64,000 bases of DNA, taken from contig CAJULY010000006.1 of the NCBI GenBank assembly GCA_910587185.1, positions 1-64,000 on the forward strand. Direction: 5' to 3'. Position numbers and translations under genes: made by a program. The stretch comes from an uncultured Muribaculaceae bacterium. Lineage in GTDB: Bacteria; Bacteroidota; Bacteroidia; Bacteroidales; Muribaculaceae. Positions 17,402-26,723 of the stretch are shown here, piece after piece (within the stretch, counting starts at the first letter, position 1; each line of letters starts with the position of its first letter). The notes under the pieces are model-generated. The model saw only the letters and a program-made list of their open reading frames with translations, had not been told where the DNA came from and ran no database searches.

Positions 17402-17480
17402 ACTATCTTATCGCCCTCTATTGGCTCGTTGGAGAGATTAATTTATAATGCAGAAACGTGAGCCAACTATGCCACGTCTT

Positions 17481-17594
17481 AAGTGAAGGTCGTAGGAAAC
17501 CATTTGAGCAGATGTAACAATAGTAGCCCACGCTATATGCGTGAGAACCACTATGCTATCCTTGCTCGGTCGAAAATTTCCTACGTTTTCACTT
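17481..17594. repeat. 114-bp element with imperfect terminal inverted repeats and an inner hairpin
   Basis: The left arm (17481-17499) carries AAGTGAA and CGTAGGAAA; the right arm (17577-17594) carries TTTCCTACG and TTCACTT, giving 9 + 7 paired bases with a small bulge. Between them CACGC-TATAT-GCGTG forms another hairpin (about 17530-17544). This could be a structured RNA or a small MITE-like element. No target-site duplication was seen. Confidence 0.45.
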
Positions 17595-17852
17595 ACAAGA
17601 TAAGCATAACGCTTCTATTATTTCAATATGTCGTGGAAAGAGCACTCTCAATCCGGATGCAAATATAATATAAATCACGTGAAAAAACTTATCGAAAGAC
17701 AAAATTAACGTTTCATGGTTCATCCTCTCTCTCTTTGTAACGCTATTGATCCGTCAAACGTCCAATGTCCCGTTTATATAGTGAAAAACGATCCTTGACA
17801 TACGCCGGCTATTTTAATCTTGTTTCAATGGATCTCTGAAAAATCGGAAAAT

Positions 17853-17880
17853 AAAAAGAGGCGCGATTGCGCCCCCTTTT
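17853..17880 (-). terminator. Terminator of the CMD-cupin gene
   Basis: On the minus strand a GGCGC/GCGCC stem with loop AATC is followed by CTCTTTTT. It lies 24 bases past the stop of the CMD-cupin gene. Confidence 0.7.
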
Positions 17881-17903
17881 GGATCAATTCAGGTCAATTG
17901 TTT

Positions 17904-18764
17904 TCAGAGTTTTTCGTATTCGGCATCGGAAACAGGCTCTAGCCATACGTTTTCCGTGTTCTCTCCCGGAACTTCAAATGCAAGATGAGCGAACCATGAA
18001 TCCCGTGCTGCGCCATGCCAGTGTTTGACATTGGCCGGAATGTGTATTACCGTTCCCGGGAGGATCTCCTGCGCGGTTTTTCCTTCTTCCTGATACCAAC
18101 CGCGTCCGGCAACACCGACCAGCATCTGTCCTCCGCCTTTTGAAGCCTTGTGGATATGCCAGTTGTTGCGACATCCGGGTTCAAAGGTGACATTGGCAAA
18201 CGGAATCTGATCGGCCGATACGCGTGCCAGATAGCTGTTGCCTTTGAAATAGCGGGCGTAGGCGGTGTTGGGTTCTCCGATCGGGAAAATCATTTCGCGC
18301 TGGAATGCGGCTTTGGCGTCGTCGCCTTTGATGTCGTCGTTCCAGACATCTTTAGCGAGCCGGAATGCTGCCCATGCTTTGGGCCACCCTGCATAGAACG
18401 CTATGTGAGTGATGATCTCGGCAGCCTCTGTGCGGGTTATTCCGTTCTTTTTGGCTTCCTGAAGATGGAATGTGAGTGACGAGTCGGTGATTCCCTGGCT
18501 TATAAGTGAGGTTATTGTGACGAGACTCCTGTCGCGCAGTGACAGAAGATCATTGCGGCTCCATACCTCTCCGAAAAGAATGTCGTCGTTGAGATGCGCG
18601 AACTCGGGCGCGAACTCTCCGAGCTGCTGTCGCCCTGCTGTCTGGACTATTTCTTTCTTCACTCCGTTCCGAAAGCGATTCTCGATAATCTGTTGTGCCA
18701 TTGGTTTAAATGTGAGAAAAGGAATAATTAATGAGAATAATATCAGTGTCGAGGTCTTTTTCAT
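17904..18764 (-). CDS. Exported carboxymuconolactone decarboxylase-cupin fusion
   Basis: The protein has 286 residues from the ATG at 18764, which begins a signal peptide (MKKTSTLILFSLIIPFL). The frame opens nine codons earlier. Residues about 40-140 form a carboxymuconolactone decarboxylase-like helical domain (RDRSLVTITSLISQG, AAEIITHIAFYAGWPKAW) that lacks the CxxC of the AhpD peroxidase type. Residues about 170-280 form a cupin (HIHKASKGGGQMLVGVAGRG, then IPANVKHWHGA) with metal-binding His residues. Such fusions are common in bacteria and their substrate is unknown. A TAATTTTG promoter element lies at 18803-18810. Confidence 0.85.
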   Translation of the reverse strand: MKKTSTLILFSLIIPFLTFKPMAQQIIENRFRNGVKKEIVQTAGRQQLGEFAPEFAHLNDDILFGEVWSRNDLLSLRDRSLVTITSLISQGITDSSLTFHLQEAKKNGITRTEAAEIITHIAFYAGWPKAWAAFRLAKDVWNDDIKGDDAKAAFQREMIFPIGEPNTAYARYFKGNSYLARVSADQIPFANVTFEPGCRNNWHIHKASKGGGQMLVGVAGRGWYQEEGKTAQEILPGTVIHIPANVKHWHGAARDSWFAHLAFEVPGENTENVWLEPVSDAEYEKL

Positions 18765-18802
18765 AAAACTTGACAGTTTAAAAAATTTCAACTTACCATT
18801 GG

Positions 18803-18810
18803 CAAAATTA
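18803..18810 (-). promoter_or_regulatory. -7 element for the CMD-cupin gene
   Basis: On the minus strand this reads TAATTTTG, 39 bases upstream of the chosen ATG. Confidence 0.45.
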
Positions 18811-18990
18811 TAAAATCCGGATAACAGGCTATAACCTTTTTTACATGAAATAATACCAATTTCCCCGCAGCCGGTTATGACCGGGCGGATGAAAACTTAG
18901 CGCAACACAAAGAGGCACCGGATTGTTATAAAGAGAAAGTTGCCGCAGTCAGCGGTATCTTATGGATTATGACTTACAATAAACCTTCCC

Positions 18991-20193
18991 ATGCGACCGA
19001 TAATAACTCATTTCACGGACGATGACCTATATAAATTCACCATGTGTTGCGCGGTTATAGACAATTATCCCCGCACGCAGGTGAGATACCGTTTTATGGA
19101 CAGAAACAATACCGTCTATCCTCCGGGCTTCGCCGGAGAGCTTGCGGAACAGATCGCCATGCTTGAAAATGTGGTCATAACCGATGAGGAAGTGGATTTT
19201 CTGAAAACGAGGTGCCGCTACATTCCGGCCTGGTTCTGCGAGTATTTGCGTGGTTTCCGATATGACAGGCGTCTTGTCAGTGTAAGTCAGGATGCCTCAG
19301 GCCATCTCTCTGTGGAATTCGAGGGTTGCTGGAGCAGCACCATATTGCTCGAGGTCAAGGTGCTGGCGATTATCTCCGAACTTTATTACATCATGACCGG
19401 CCAGTCGGAAGGTATGGATTACGATGCTTATTATGAGAAGACCTTCGAGAAAGGGAGGCGCCTGCTTGAAGCAGGTTGCAGTTTCAGCGATTTCGGGACA
19501 CGGCGCAGGGCGTCGTTCGCGGCTCAGGAAACTGTCATAAGGGCTTTGAGGGACAGCGGCATGGAAGCCGAGGGAGATGGACGCTTCGTGGGCACAAGCA
19601 ATGTTTATTTCGCCATGAAATACGGCCTGACGCCGGTCGGGACCATGGCCCATGAGTTTGTCTGTGCCATCGCCGGGATGTACGGGCCGCAGATGGCCAA
19701 CCATATCGCGATGCGCAAGTGGTCCGACACATACAGGGGCGCGCTCGGAACGTTTCTCTATGACACTTACGGATGGCGCATTTTCAGCCTGAATTTTTCG
19801 GAGGATTTCGCAAACATGTTCAAAGGGCTAAGGGTGGATAGCGGAGATGACTTCGAACAGCTTGACCTGATTGTCGATAAATATCGTTCCCTGAAGATCG
19901 ATCCCGCAACCAAACAGGTAGTGTTCAGCAATGGACTTGATGTTGATTCAGCCATAAGAATCCAGAAGTATGCGAGGAACAAATGTATTCCGTCGTTTGG
20001 AATAGGGACTCATTTCACCAATGATTTCAAAAACGTCAGGCCGATGAACATAGTCATAAAGCTGACCGATGTCAAGATCACGGAATCGTGGCCGTTTTAT
20101 TGCCCGACATGCAAACTCAGCGAGGACAAGGGTAAATATTCGGGAAATCCGGAAACAGTCGATATATTCCGGAAACTTATCCATCTTGCCTGA
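18991..20193 (+). CDS. pncB: Nicotinate phosphoribosyltransferase
   Basis: The enzyme joins nicotinate to PRPP to give nicotinate mononucleotide in NAD salvage. The 400-residue length is normal. The start MRPIITHFTDDDLYKFTM is the typical NAPRTase opening with the YKFTM motif. A central FSDFGTRRRAS motif (about residue 166) and a VDSGDDFEQ/VFSNGLD region (about 280-315) contribute the phosphoribosyl-binding site. It is a single gene with no partner. Confidence 0.93.
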   Translation: MRPIITHFTDDDLYKFTMCCAVIDNYPRTQVRYRFMDRNNTVYPPGFAGELAEQIAMLENVVITDEEVDFLKTRCRYIPAWFCEYLRGFRYDRRLVSVSQDASGHLSVEFEGCWSSTILLEVKVLAIISELYYIMTGQSEGMDYDAYYEKTFEKGRRLLEAGCSFSDFGTRRRASFAAQETVIRALRDSGMEAEGDGRFVGTSNVYFAMKYGLTPVGTMAHEFVCAIAGMYGPQMANHIAMRKWSDTYRGALGTFLYDTYGWRIFSLNFSEDFANMFKGLRVDSGDDFEQLDLIVDKYRSLKIDPATKQVVFSNGLDVDSAIRIQKYARNKCIPSFGIGTHFTNDFKNVRPMNIVIKLTDVKITESWPFYCPTCKLSEDKGKYSGNPETVDIFRKLIHLA

Positions 20194-20248
20194 GAGTGGC
20201 AGCAAGGCTTTTCCTGCATCGGTCAGGCCTTGAAAAGGCTGTTACATG

Positions 20249-20278
20249 TTGGTATTCGGGGTTTTTTATGTAACTTTG
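20249..20278 (+). promoter_or_regulatory. Promoter of ychF
   Basis: TTGG at 20249-20252 and TAACTTTG at 20271-20278 are about 19-20 nt apart, a near-consensus Bacteroidetes promoter 41 bases before the ychF ATG. Confidence 0.6.
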
Positions 20279-20319
20279 CATGTCTTTTTAATATCAAATA
20301 ATAATCAAAACCCCTATAT

Positions 20320-21423
20320 ATGGCTCTTCAATGCGGAATAGTGGGATTGCCCAATGTCGGGAAATCCACTCTTTTCAATTGTCTCTCAAACGCTAAGGCT
20401 CAGTCGGCCAATTTCCCTTTCTGTACAATCGAACCCAATGTCGGTGTCATCACAGTCCCCGATGACCGCCTGAACACGCTCGTCGATATGTGTAAGCCGA
20501 AGAGTGTGGTTCCCGCTACGGTAGAAATTGTCGATATCGCCGGCCTCGTAAAAGGCGCCAGCAAGGGCGAAGGTCTCGGCAACAAGTTTCTTGCCAACAT
20601 ACGGGAGACGGATGCGATCATACATGTGTTGCGTTGTTTCGATGACGATAACATCACCCATGTTGACGGTACAGTCGATCCTGTCCGCGACAAGGAGATC
20701 ATCGATTACGAACTTCTCATCAAGGATCTTGAAACAGTTGAGAGCCGCATGGCCCGCACTCAGAAGCAGGCGCAGACCGGCGGTGACAAAGTCGCAAAGA
20801 TGCAATATGAAGTCCTTAGCCGTTATTATGAGGCCCTGAAAGAGGGCAAAGCGGCACGCACGGTTGAATTCGACACTATCGACGAGCAGAAATTCGCGCG
20901 CGACCTCTTTCTTCTGACCAATAAGCCGGTCCTTTATGTCTGCAATGTCGATGACGCTTCGGCTGCCACAGGCAATGCTTACGTGGATGCTGTCCGCGCA
21001 GCGATCGCCGAGGAGAATGCGCAGCTGCTTGTGGTTGCTGCTCAGACAGAGGCTGAGATTGCCGAACTGGACACCTACGAGGACCGCCAGATGTTCCTTC
21101 AGGAAATCGGTCTGGAAGAGTCAGGTGTTGCCCGTCTGATCCGGTCGGCCTATTCTCTCCTTGATCTGCAGACATATTTCACTGCGGGTCCCGACGAAGT
21201 TCGTGCATGGACTTTCTTGAGGGGGTCGAAAGCACCTAAATGTGCCGGTATAATCCACACGGATTTTGAAAAGGGATTCATTCGCGCCGAGGTAATAAAA
21301 TATGACGATTACGTGACGCTCGGATCGGAGGCAGCAGTGCGTCAGGCGGGGAAAATGAATATCGAAGGAAAGGAGTATGTGGTTCAGGACGGCGACATAA
21401 TGCACTTCCTGTTCAACGTCTGA
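20320..21423 (+). CDS. ychF: Redox-regulated ribosome-binding ATPase YchF
   Basis: YchF is a universally conserved Obg-related NTPase that prefers ATP and binds ribosomes. The protein (367 residues) has G1 GLPNVGKSTLF (residue 8), switch II DIAGLVKGASKGEGLG (about 70), a coiled-coil middle domain and a C-terminal TGS domain (AWTFLRGSKAPKCAGIIHTD to GDIMHFLFNV). Every part is complete. It has its own promoter and ends at a strong bidirectional terminator. Confidence 0.96.
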   Translation: MALQCGIVGLPNVGKSTLFNCLSNAKAQSANFPFCTIEPNVGVITVPDDRLNTLVDMCKPKSVVPATVEIVDIAGLVKGASKGEGLGNKFLANIRETDAIIHVLRCFDDDNITHVDGTVDPVRDKEIIDYELLIKDLETVESRMARTQKQAQTGGDKVAKMQYEVLSRYYEALKEGKAARTVEFDTIDEQKFARDLFLLTNKPVLYVCNVDDASAATGNAYVDAVRAAIAEENAQLLVVAAQTEAEIAELDTYEDRQMFLQEIGLEESGVARLIRSAYSLLDLQTYFTAGPDEVRAWTFLRGSKAPKCAGIIHTDFEKGFIRAEVIKYDDYVTLGSEAAVRQAGKMNIEGKEYVVQDGDIMHFLFNV

Positions 21424-21484
21424 TTCCACCTTTCAACCAATAAACTGATTTGAACTTATTTCAGAAAGTCAAATCAAGTTCAAT

Positions 21485-21516
21485 AAAAAAATCCCGGAGC
21501 GATCCGGGATTTTTTT
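21485..21516 (+). terminator. Bidirectional terminator between ychF and ferritin
   Basis: A perfect 14-bp stem (seven A/T pairs plus TCCCGGA) encloses a GCGA loop, with T runs on both strands. It serves both converging transcripts. Confidence 0.9.
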
Positions 21517-21537
21517 GTCGGTGGTATGTAGGGAAAT

Positions 21538-22056
21538 TTATTCTGCTGAAAGAATAGAAGGAGCTGTATATGTGCGGGCGGCCAGTTCCTGATCCAGCAT
21601 GTAGAGGCCCATTCCGTTGTCGCCGATGAGTTTGAATTTGTCGATGAGCTGGCGGGCGTTGTCTTCTTCCTCGACCTGTTCTCCAACGAACCAGGCGAGA
21701 CGGTCGCGTGTAGCATAGTCTTTTTCAGCTTCGGCAAGCGCATAGAGATCGTTAATCATAGCGGTTACTTTCTTCTCGTGCTCGAGAGTTGCAACAAATG
21801 CGTCAAGAGGGGTAGCCCAATCTTGAGGAACAGCGGCAATAGGCTCGAGTTTTACGCGTCCGTCGCGCTGTACAAGATAATTGATGAAGATTTCGGCGTG
21901 AGCCTGTTCTTCCTGAAACTGGATGCGGAACCAGTTTGCGACTCCCGGACGGCCCATGGCTTCGAAGTTCATGGCCATTGAAAGATAGAGATAGCCAGAC
22001 CAGAGTTCTGCATTGATCTGCGCGTTGATAGCGTCTTGTACTTTGTTTGAAATCAT
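21538..22056 (-). CDS. ftnA: Ferritin
   Basis: This 172-residue non-haem ferritin stores iron in a 24-subunit shell. The ferroxidase ligands are visible in INAELWSGYLYL (Glu about 17), FQEEQAHAEIF (Glu and His, about 50-53) and the later EQVEEEDNARQL (about 126-137). It lies 24 bases downstream of yidC on the same strand, so it may be read from the pyrG-yidC message as well as from its own promoter. Confidence 0.94.
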   Translation of the reverse strand: MISNKVQDAINAQINAELWSGYLYLSMAMNFEAMGRPGVANWFRIQFQEEQAHAEIFINYLVQRDGRVKLEPIAAVPQDWATPLDAFVATLEHEKKVTAMINDLYALAEAEKDYATRDRLAWFVGEQVEEEDNARQLIDKFKLIGDNGMGLYMLDQELAARTYTAPSILSAE

Positions 22057-22080
22057 ATTATATTGATTTTTAGGGTTGAA

Positions 22081-24183
22081 TTAACGTCTGTTCGCGCCAT
22101 TGCGTTTGCCGCGCTGCTTTTCCTGCTCGCGAAGCATAGCTTGCTGTTTGCGCTGGGCTTCCTCGAGACGTGCCATGAAACCGGATTTCTTTTTCGGTTT
22201 CTTCGCGTTCTCGCGCATTGTGGCGCCCACTTTCTCCTCATTGACGACCTGACGGAAAATGTAGGTTTGGATGATGGTGATGAGAAGCGAGAGGAAATAA
22301 TAGTAGCTGAGGCCTGCGGCATAATTATTGAAGAAGAAGAGGAACATCACAGGCATCAGATACATCATCCATTTCATTCCGGGCATAGAGTTTCCTCCGG
22401 GCTGGCTCTGCATGTTGATGCGCGTGTAGAGGATGTTGGTCACTGTCATGAGCAGGCAGAACAGCGAGAGACGGTCGCCGAGGAAGGGGATGGAGAAAGG
22501 GAGCGAGATGATATAGTCGGGGGCGGAGAGGTCTGCTACCCAAAGGAACGACTGGCCGCGGAGCTCAATGGCCGAGGGGAAGAACTTGAACATGGCGATG
22601 AGGATAGGCATCTGGAGCAGCAGAGGCAGACATCCCGACATGGGCGATGCACCTGCGCGGCTGTAGAGTGCCATTGATTCCTGCTGGCGTTTCATTGCGT
22701 TCTCCTGGCCGGGATACTTTTCGTTTATTTCCTTTATTTCGGGAGCGAGCACGCGCATCTTTGCCTGCGACATGTAGCTCTTGTAGGTGAAGGGGAAAAG
22801 TATGAGCTTGATGAAGATGGTCAGAATGAGAATGATCACACCGTAGGAAGCGATATATTTTCCGAGCAATGTGAAGACCGGAATCACGATGAGGGTGTTG
22901 ATCCAGCGGAAGAGGCTCCATCCCAGCGGAATGAGTTTCGTGAGGTGAAGGTTTTCGTCGGGAGTGATGTTCTCCTCGAGGTCAGAGAGAAGAGGATAGG
23001 AATTCGGACCGATGAATATGGTGAATGCGGCCGGCATTGCGTGGGTGGACGAATAGTCCATTTCCGCGTTCGTTGTCATTCTCTTCAGATATGCTGCATT
23101 GTCGGGGAGGGGAACCGAGTTAAGATCTGCGCCTGTGAAATTGGTGTTCGGAATGAAAATTGTAGAGAAGAACTGGTTTTTGTAACCGATCCATTTCAGA
23201 CGTTGCGTGACTTCTTCTTTCTTTTCCGATGTTTCGCTCAGGTTCTCAACGTCGCCACCGACAGTCATGTAATAGAGGGCCGAGTTCTGTTCCTCGAACA
23301 TTCTGCCTTCTTCATTTCTTGCCATTGTCTGATCCCAGTTGAATTCCATAGTCGTGACAGAGGCCGGAATGACATTCTGCATGCCTTCCTGCACGATCTG
23401 CATGTCAACCAGGTAGCTGTCAGGCGCAAGGTGATAGCGGATTCCCCACGAAGAACCGTCGCCGAGCTGAAGTTTCAGGGTTACGGTAGAATCTGTCTGC
23501 TCCACTATATCAAAGTAGAAGTCGCGGGTGTCAAATCTCTGGCTTGCGGAAGTCAGTGTAAATCCGTATCCGTCGGTTTTTGGCTCAATAGGGCAGACTT
23601 GCGTTGAATCGAATCGCTGGTATCCTTTTACCGCAGCACGTGATATAAGTGCACCTTTGTTAGAGATATCAAGTGCCAGACGTGAGTTCTCGAGGCGCAC
23701 GGTGGCGGAGTCGCCCGCAAGATGGGAAGCAAACCCGCGGTATCTGGCCACATCGGCAAGCGCTTTTCTCAATACCGCACATGCTTCAGCGGCTTTCGTC
23801 TTGGGAAGATTGCCGTAATTTGAATTGAGGATTGATCTCATTTCAACCTTCGATCCGTCGGAAAGAGTGACATTGCCTCCGATCACGGAGTCGGGAGCCA
23901 TTGTCATGTATGCGGCCGGAGCGTTAAGAACGCAGAGACCTGTCGAATCTTTTTTTCCGAATTCCCGGATTGTCGATGCGATTATCGCTTTTTCCTGCGG
24001 AGTGACTGCAGTGTCGGTGAGCTTGGCCTTGGTATCGGTGCCTGAAGCTTGCGCGTCGATCTGTTCCTGACGTGCTTTCTCTGCCATGCGGGCCTGTTCT
24101 TCTGCTGAGGGCTGGTTGAAGTACATCCATAGCATGAAGATGGCCCCGATCAGCAGGATACCCATAATGTTGGTCTTGTTCAT
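22081..24183 (-). CDS. yidC: Membrane protein insertase YidC
   Basis: YidC inserts and folds inner-membrane proteins. The 700-residue protein has an N-terminal membrane anchor (MNKTNIMGILLIGAIFMLWM), a large periplasmic beta-domain (about 30-420), then the conserved five-helix insertase core (about 440-640, with IFIKLILFPFTYKSYMSQAK and GCLPLLLQMPILIAMFKFFP) and a highly basic C-terminal tail (KKPKKKSG to the end) that binds ribosomes in related proteins. Its start overlaps the pyrG stop by one base (TGATG). Confidence 0.96.
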   Translation of the reverse strand: MNKTNIMGILLIGAIFMLWMYFNQPSAEEQARMAEKARQEQIDAQASGTDTKAKLTDTAVTPQEKAIIASTIREFGKKDSTGLCVLNAPAAYMTMAPDSVIGGNVTLSDGSKVEMRSILNSNYGNLPKTKAAEACAVLRKALADVARYRGFASHLAGDSATVRLENSRLALDISNKGALISRAAVKGYQRFDSTQVCPIEPKTDGYGFTLTSASQRFDTRDFYFDIVEQTDSTVTLKLQLGDGSSWGIRYHLAPDSYLVDMQIVQEGMQNVIPASVTTMEFNWDQTMARNEEGRMFEEQNSALYYMTVGGDVENLSETSEKKEEVTQRLKWIGYKNQFFSTIFIPNTNFTGADLNSVPLPDNAAYLKRMTTNAEMDYSSTHAMPAAFTIFIGPNSYPLLSDLEENITPDENLHLTKLIPLGWSLFRWINTLIVIPVFTLLGKYIASYGVIILILTIFIKLILFPFTYKSYMSQAKMRVLAPEIKEINEKYPGQENAMKRQQESMALYSRAGASPMSGCLPLLLQMPILIAMFKFFPSAIELRGQSFLWVADLSAPDYIISLPFSIPFLGDRLSLFCLLMTVTNILYTRINMQSQPGGNSMPGMKWMMYLMPVMFLFFFNNYAAGLSYYYFLSLLITIIQTYIFRQVVNEEKVGATMRENAKKPKKKSGFMARLEEAQRKQQAMLREQEKQRGKRNGANRR

Positions 24184-25814
24184 CAGTTAGTTGGTTGTTG
24201 GTTGGTTCTTTCCGCCTGATAATCGATGGCGGCTTTCATGAAAGAGAGGAAAAGAGGATTAGGATTGAGGACAGTCGAGGTGTATTCGGGATGATACTGG
24301 GTTCCCATAAACCATCTCAGGCTCGGTACTTCCACAATTTCCACAAGATGGGTCTTGGGATTTTCTCCCGTGCATTTCATCCCTGCCTGTTCGTAGCGCT
24401 GACGGTAGTCGCTGTTGAACTCGAAGCGATGGCGGTGGCGCTCGCTGACAATGGTCTTCCCGTAGGCTTTCCCGGCAATGCTTTCCGGCTCGAGTTTACA
24501 TTCGTAGGCCCCGAGACGCATCGTTCCGCCCATATTGGATATGCTTTTCTGCTCGTCCATAAGGTCGATGACGTTGTTTGGAGTGGAAGGATCCATTTCG
24601 GTGGAGTTGGCGTTGGTGAGACCGAGGACATCACGGGCGAACTCGATCACCATGCATTGCATGCCCAGGCAGATTCCGAACGTAGGGATATCGTTTTCCC
24701 TGCACCATTTGAGAGCCGCGAATTTTCCCTCTATGCCGCGTTGGCCGAAACCGGGAGCCACAATCACTCCGTCCATCTCTTTCAGAAGCTCGGCGGCATT
24801 GGCATTGTTGACTTTCTCGCTGTGGATATAACGCAGGTCAAGTTTGCGGTCGCAGTAGGTGGCAGCCTGAAAAAGGGCTTCGTTGATGGATTTATATGCG
24901 TCCTGAAGCTCGACGTATTTGCCTACAAGCCCTATGGTGACGGTTTGCTTGGCAGAGTGCATTTTGTCCAGGAAGTTCATCCACGGTGTCATGTGGGGTT
25001 CGCCTTCGGGATTAACCCCAAGTTTTCCGAGCACTACTTCATCAAGATGTTGGGCGTGCATCGCAACGGGCACTTCGTAGATCGACGGAAGATCTATTGA
25101 CTGGAATACAGCATTGGGAGCTACATTGCAGAACTGTGCTATTTTGCGGCGCATTCCGGCAGGTATGTCATGTTCCGTGCGCAGAATAAGGATATCGGGC
25201 TGGATTCCGAGCTCCTGCAGCTTCTTGACAGAATGCTGGGTCGGCTTGGTCTTCAGTTCTTTTGCCGCGTGAAGGAAGGGGACATAGGTAAGATGCATGC
25301 AGATGCTGTTGCCTTCCATTTCCCAACTCAGCTGGCGCACGGCCTCCAGAAAAGGCAGCGACTCTATATCGCCCACCGTTCCTCCGATTTCGGTAATTAT
25401 GAAGTCGTAGTCTCCGGTGTTGCCAAGGAGCATTATGTTGCGCTTTATCTCATCGGTGATGTGGGGGATGATCTGTACGGTTTTTCCCAGATAGTCTCCC
25501 CGACGTTCCTTGTCTATGACATTCTGATAGATGCGACCGGTGGTGACATTGTTGGCCTTGGTTGTGCAAACGTTGGTGAAGCGTTCGTAATGTCCGAGGT
25601 CAAGGTCTGTCTCGCGACCGTCAGTAGTGACGTAACATTCACCATGCTCATAAGGATTCAATGTGCCCGGATCTATATTTATATACGGATCATATTTCTG
25701 AATGGTCACTCTGTAGCCGCGGGCTTTGAGAAGACAAGCGAGCGATGCGGAGATAATACCTTTTCCCAGGGAGGAGACGACGCCTCCGGTGACGAAAATA
25801 TACTTGGGTTCCAC
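24183..25814 (-). CDS. pyrG: CTP synthase
   Basis: The enzyme makes CTP from UTP with glutamine as ammonia donor. The 543-residue protein has the amidoligase domain (TGGVVSSLGKGIISASLA at the start, KYDPYINIDPG near 40) and a C-terminal class I glutaminase (FGICLGMQCMVIEFA with the nucleophile Cys near 383, and the TQYHPEYTS His/Glu pair near 517). The length is normal. It is translationally linked to yidC, and a TAATTTTG element lies at 25838-25845. Confidence 0.97.
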   Translation of the reverse strand: MEPKYIFVTGGVVSSLGKGIISASLACLLKARGYRVTIQKYDPYINIDPGTLNPYEHGECYVTTDGRETDLDLGHYERFTNVCTTKANNVTTGRIYQNVIDKERRGDYLGKTVQIIPHITDEIKRNIMLLGNTGDYDFIITEIGGTVGDIESLPFLEAVRQLSWEMEGNSICMHLTYVPFLHAAKELKTKPTQHSVKKLQELGIQPDILILRTEHDIPAGMRRKIAQFCNVAPNAVFQSIDLPSIYEVPVAMHAQHLDEVVLGKLGVNPEGEPHMTPWMNFLDKMHSAKQTVTIGLVGKYVELQDAYKSINEALFQAATYCDRKLDLRYIHSEKVNNANAAELLKEMDGVIVAPGFGQRGIEGKFAALKWCRENDIPTFGICLGMQCMVIEFARDVLGLTNANSTEMDPSTPNNVIDLMDEQKSISNMGGTMRLGAYECKLEPESIAGKAYGKTIVSERHRHRFEFNSDYRQRYEQAGMKCTGENPKTHLVEIVEVPSLRWFMGTQYHPEYTSTVLNPNPLFLSFMKAAIDYQAERTNQQPTN

Positions 25815-25837
25815 GCTTTGTAATTTTTTTCAAGTGG

Positions 25838-25845
25838 CAAAATTA
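25838..25845 (-). promoter_or_regulatory. -7 element for the pyrG-yidC-ferritin transcript
   Basis: On the minus strand this reads TAATTTTG, 23 bases before the pyrG ATG. A -33 TTTG is not clear at the usual distance. Confidence 0.4.
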
Positions 25846-25901
25846 CAAAAACTAATCGGAATATCCCATCTCTGTCTGCGGCTTTTTTATGCCGTCAGGT
25901 A

Positions 25902-26393
25902 TTATTTTTTAGATGTCTGGGGTGTCCACTTGAATCCTGAACCTGCAGGGGGTAACTGAATACCTGGATTCGACCCTTTTATGTTGGGGAAGGTCGAAGC
26001 TCCGGGAGCGGGACGCAATAACCCCGGACGCCCGTTATTGGAATTGCCGGCACCCTGCCCGGGCCTGATGTTGCCGATTGAATTTCCGGGACCGGTGACG
26101 GGTCTTGGCGGTCTTACATTGACAGGACCGCCCCAAGGATTATCGCCGGGCCGATATACGGGACGGTAATTGCCAACAGGAAATGCCGAACCTCCGTAAT
26201 AATATGGAGAAATCAACGGAGCGCCTGCAAGAGTGGGGAGCCATTCTCCGTCCCAGCCATAGTATCCGTTGCCGTAATAATAGGGATCGTTATAGGAGAT
26301 GTCCGCGTCCCACAGTGCGTCGCATGAATTCAATGACACGGAACCCGTCAGAAGCGCCGCCGTCATTAATGAAAGTTTCCTTACCGTCTTCAT
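25902..26393 (-). CDS. Low-complexity Gly/Pro/Asn/Tyr-rich lipoprotein
   Basis: This 163-residue protein has a signal peptide and a lipobox-like LNSC (Cys about 24). The mature chain is low in complexity: a Tyr/Gly stretch (DPYYYGNGYYGWDGEW, about 36-51), then many Pro, Gly and Asn residues in irregular short repeats to the C-terminus. No enzymatic domain is visible. It could be a surface or cell-wall-associated structural protein; function unknown. Confidence 0.65.
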   Translation of the reverse strand: MKTVRKLSLMTAALLTGSVSLNSCDALWDADISYNDPYYYGNGYYGWDGEWLPTLAGAPLISPYYYGGSAFPVGNYRPVYRPGDNPWGGPVNVRPPRPVTGPGNSIGNIRPGQGAGNSNNGRPGLLRPAPGASTFPNIKGSNPGIQLPPAGSGFKWTPQTSKK

Positions 26394-26723
26394 AGTCGTG
26401 TGTCTTTATAAGTACTGACCGATAATATTGAATCAGCTTTATATATAAGACAAATTTGACTGTCCAAAGGTTTTAAACAATTGGATTGAAATAACATTCT
26501 CCATGAATGAAGATTCGGAACTCCGGCCGGGAAATATAAAATGGAGAATAAAAAAAGTCGATAATTCCGTATGTTAAAATCTGTAATTAAGATATGTTTT
26601 GAAGCTATTCGCGGGTTAACGCGCAAAAGCTTTATCGCAGGGTTAAACCATTGCGTTTTTTTGTTGTCTGAAATGTCGTGAAATAAATAATCCAATAGGT
26701 TTCAACTAATATTTATATCAAGA
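26394..26723. other. Divergent intergenic region
   Basis: These 330 bases separate the Gly/Pro-rich lipoprotein from the outer-membrane barrel gene. A minus-strand frame at 26390-26695 has no signal or domain and is very AT-rich, so I reject it. An AACGC...GCGTT pair followed by seven T near 26618-26664 might form a weak hairpin. I see no clear -7 element. Confidence 0.5.

Larger units (their letters stand above)
17402..17903. other. Intergenic region with an inverted-repeat element
   Basis: These 502 bases hold no convincing gene; a 61-codon frame at 17483-17668 has no family features. The region holds a nested inverted-repeat structure at 17481-17594 and the terminator of the CMD-cupin gene at 17853-17880. 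The part from 17600 to 17850 is AT-rich and shows nothing else I recognise. Confidence 0.55.

Noticed and set aside
17483..17668. A 61-codon open frame in the 502-base intergenic region
   Set aside because: It runs across the inverted-repeat element and resembles no protein family.
24195..25100. A 301-codon plus-strand frame opposite pyrG
   Set aside because: pyrG is full length with both catalytic domains; the frame is a shadow.
26390..26695. A 101-codon minus-strand open frame between the lipoprotein and the barrel gene
   Set aside because: It has no signal, domain or start context, is very AT-rich and lies in a divergent promoter region.
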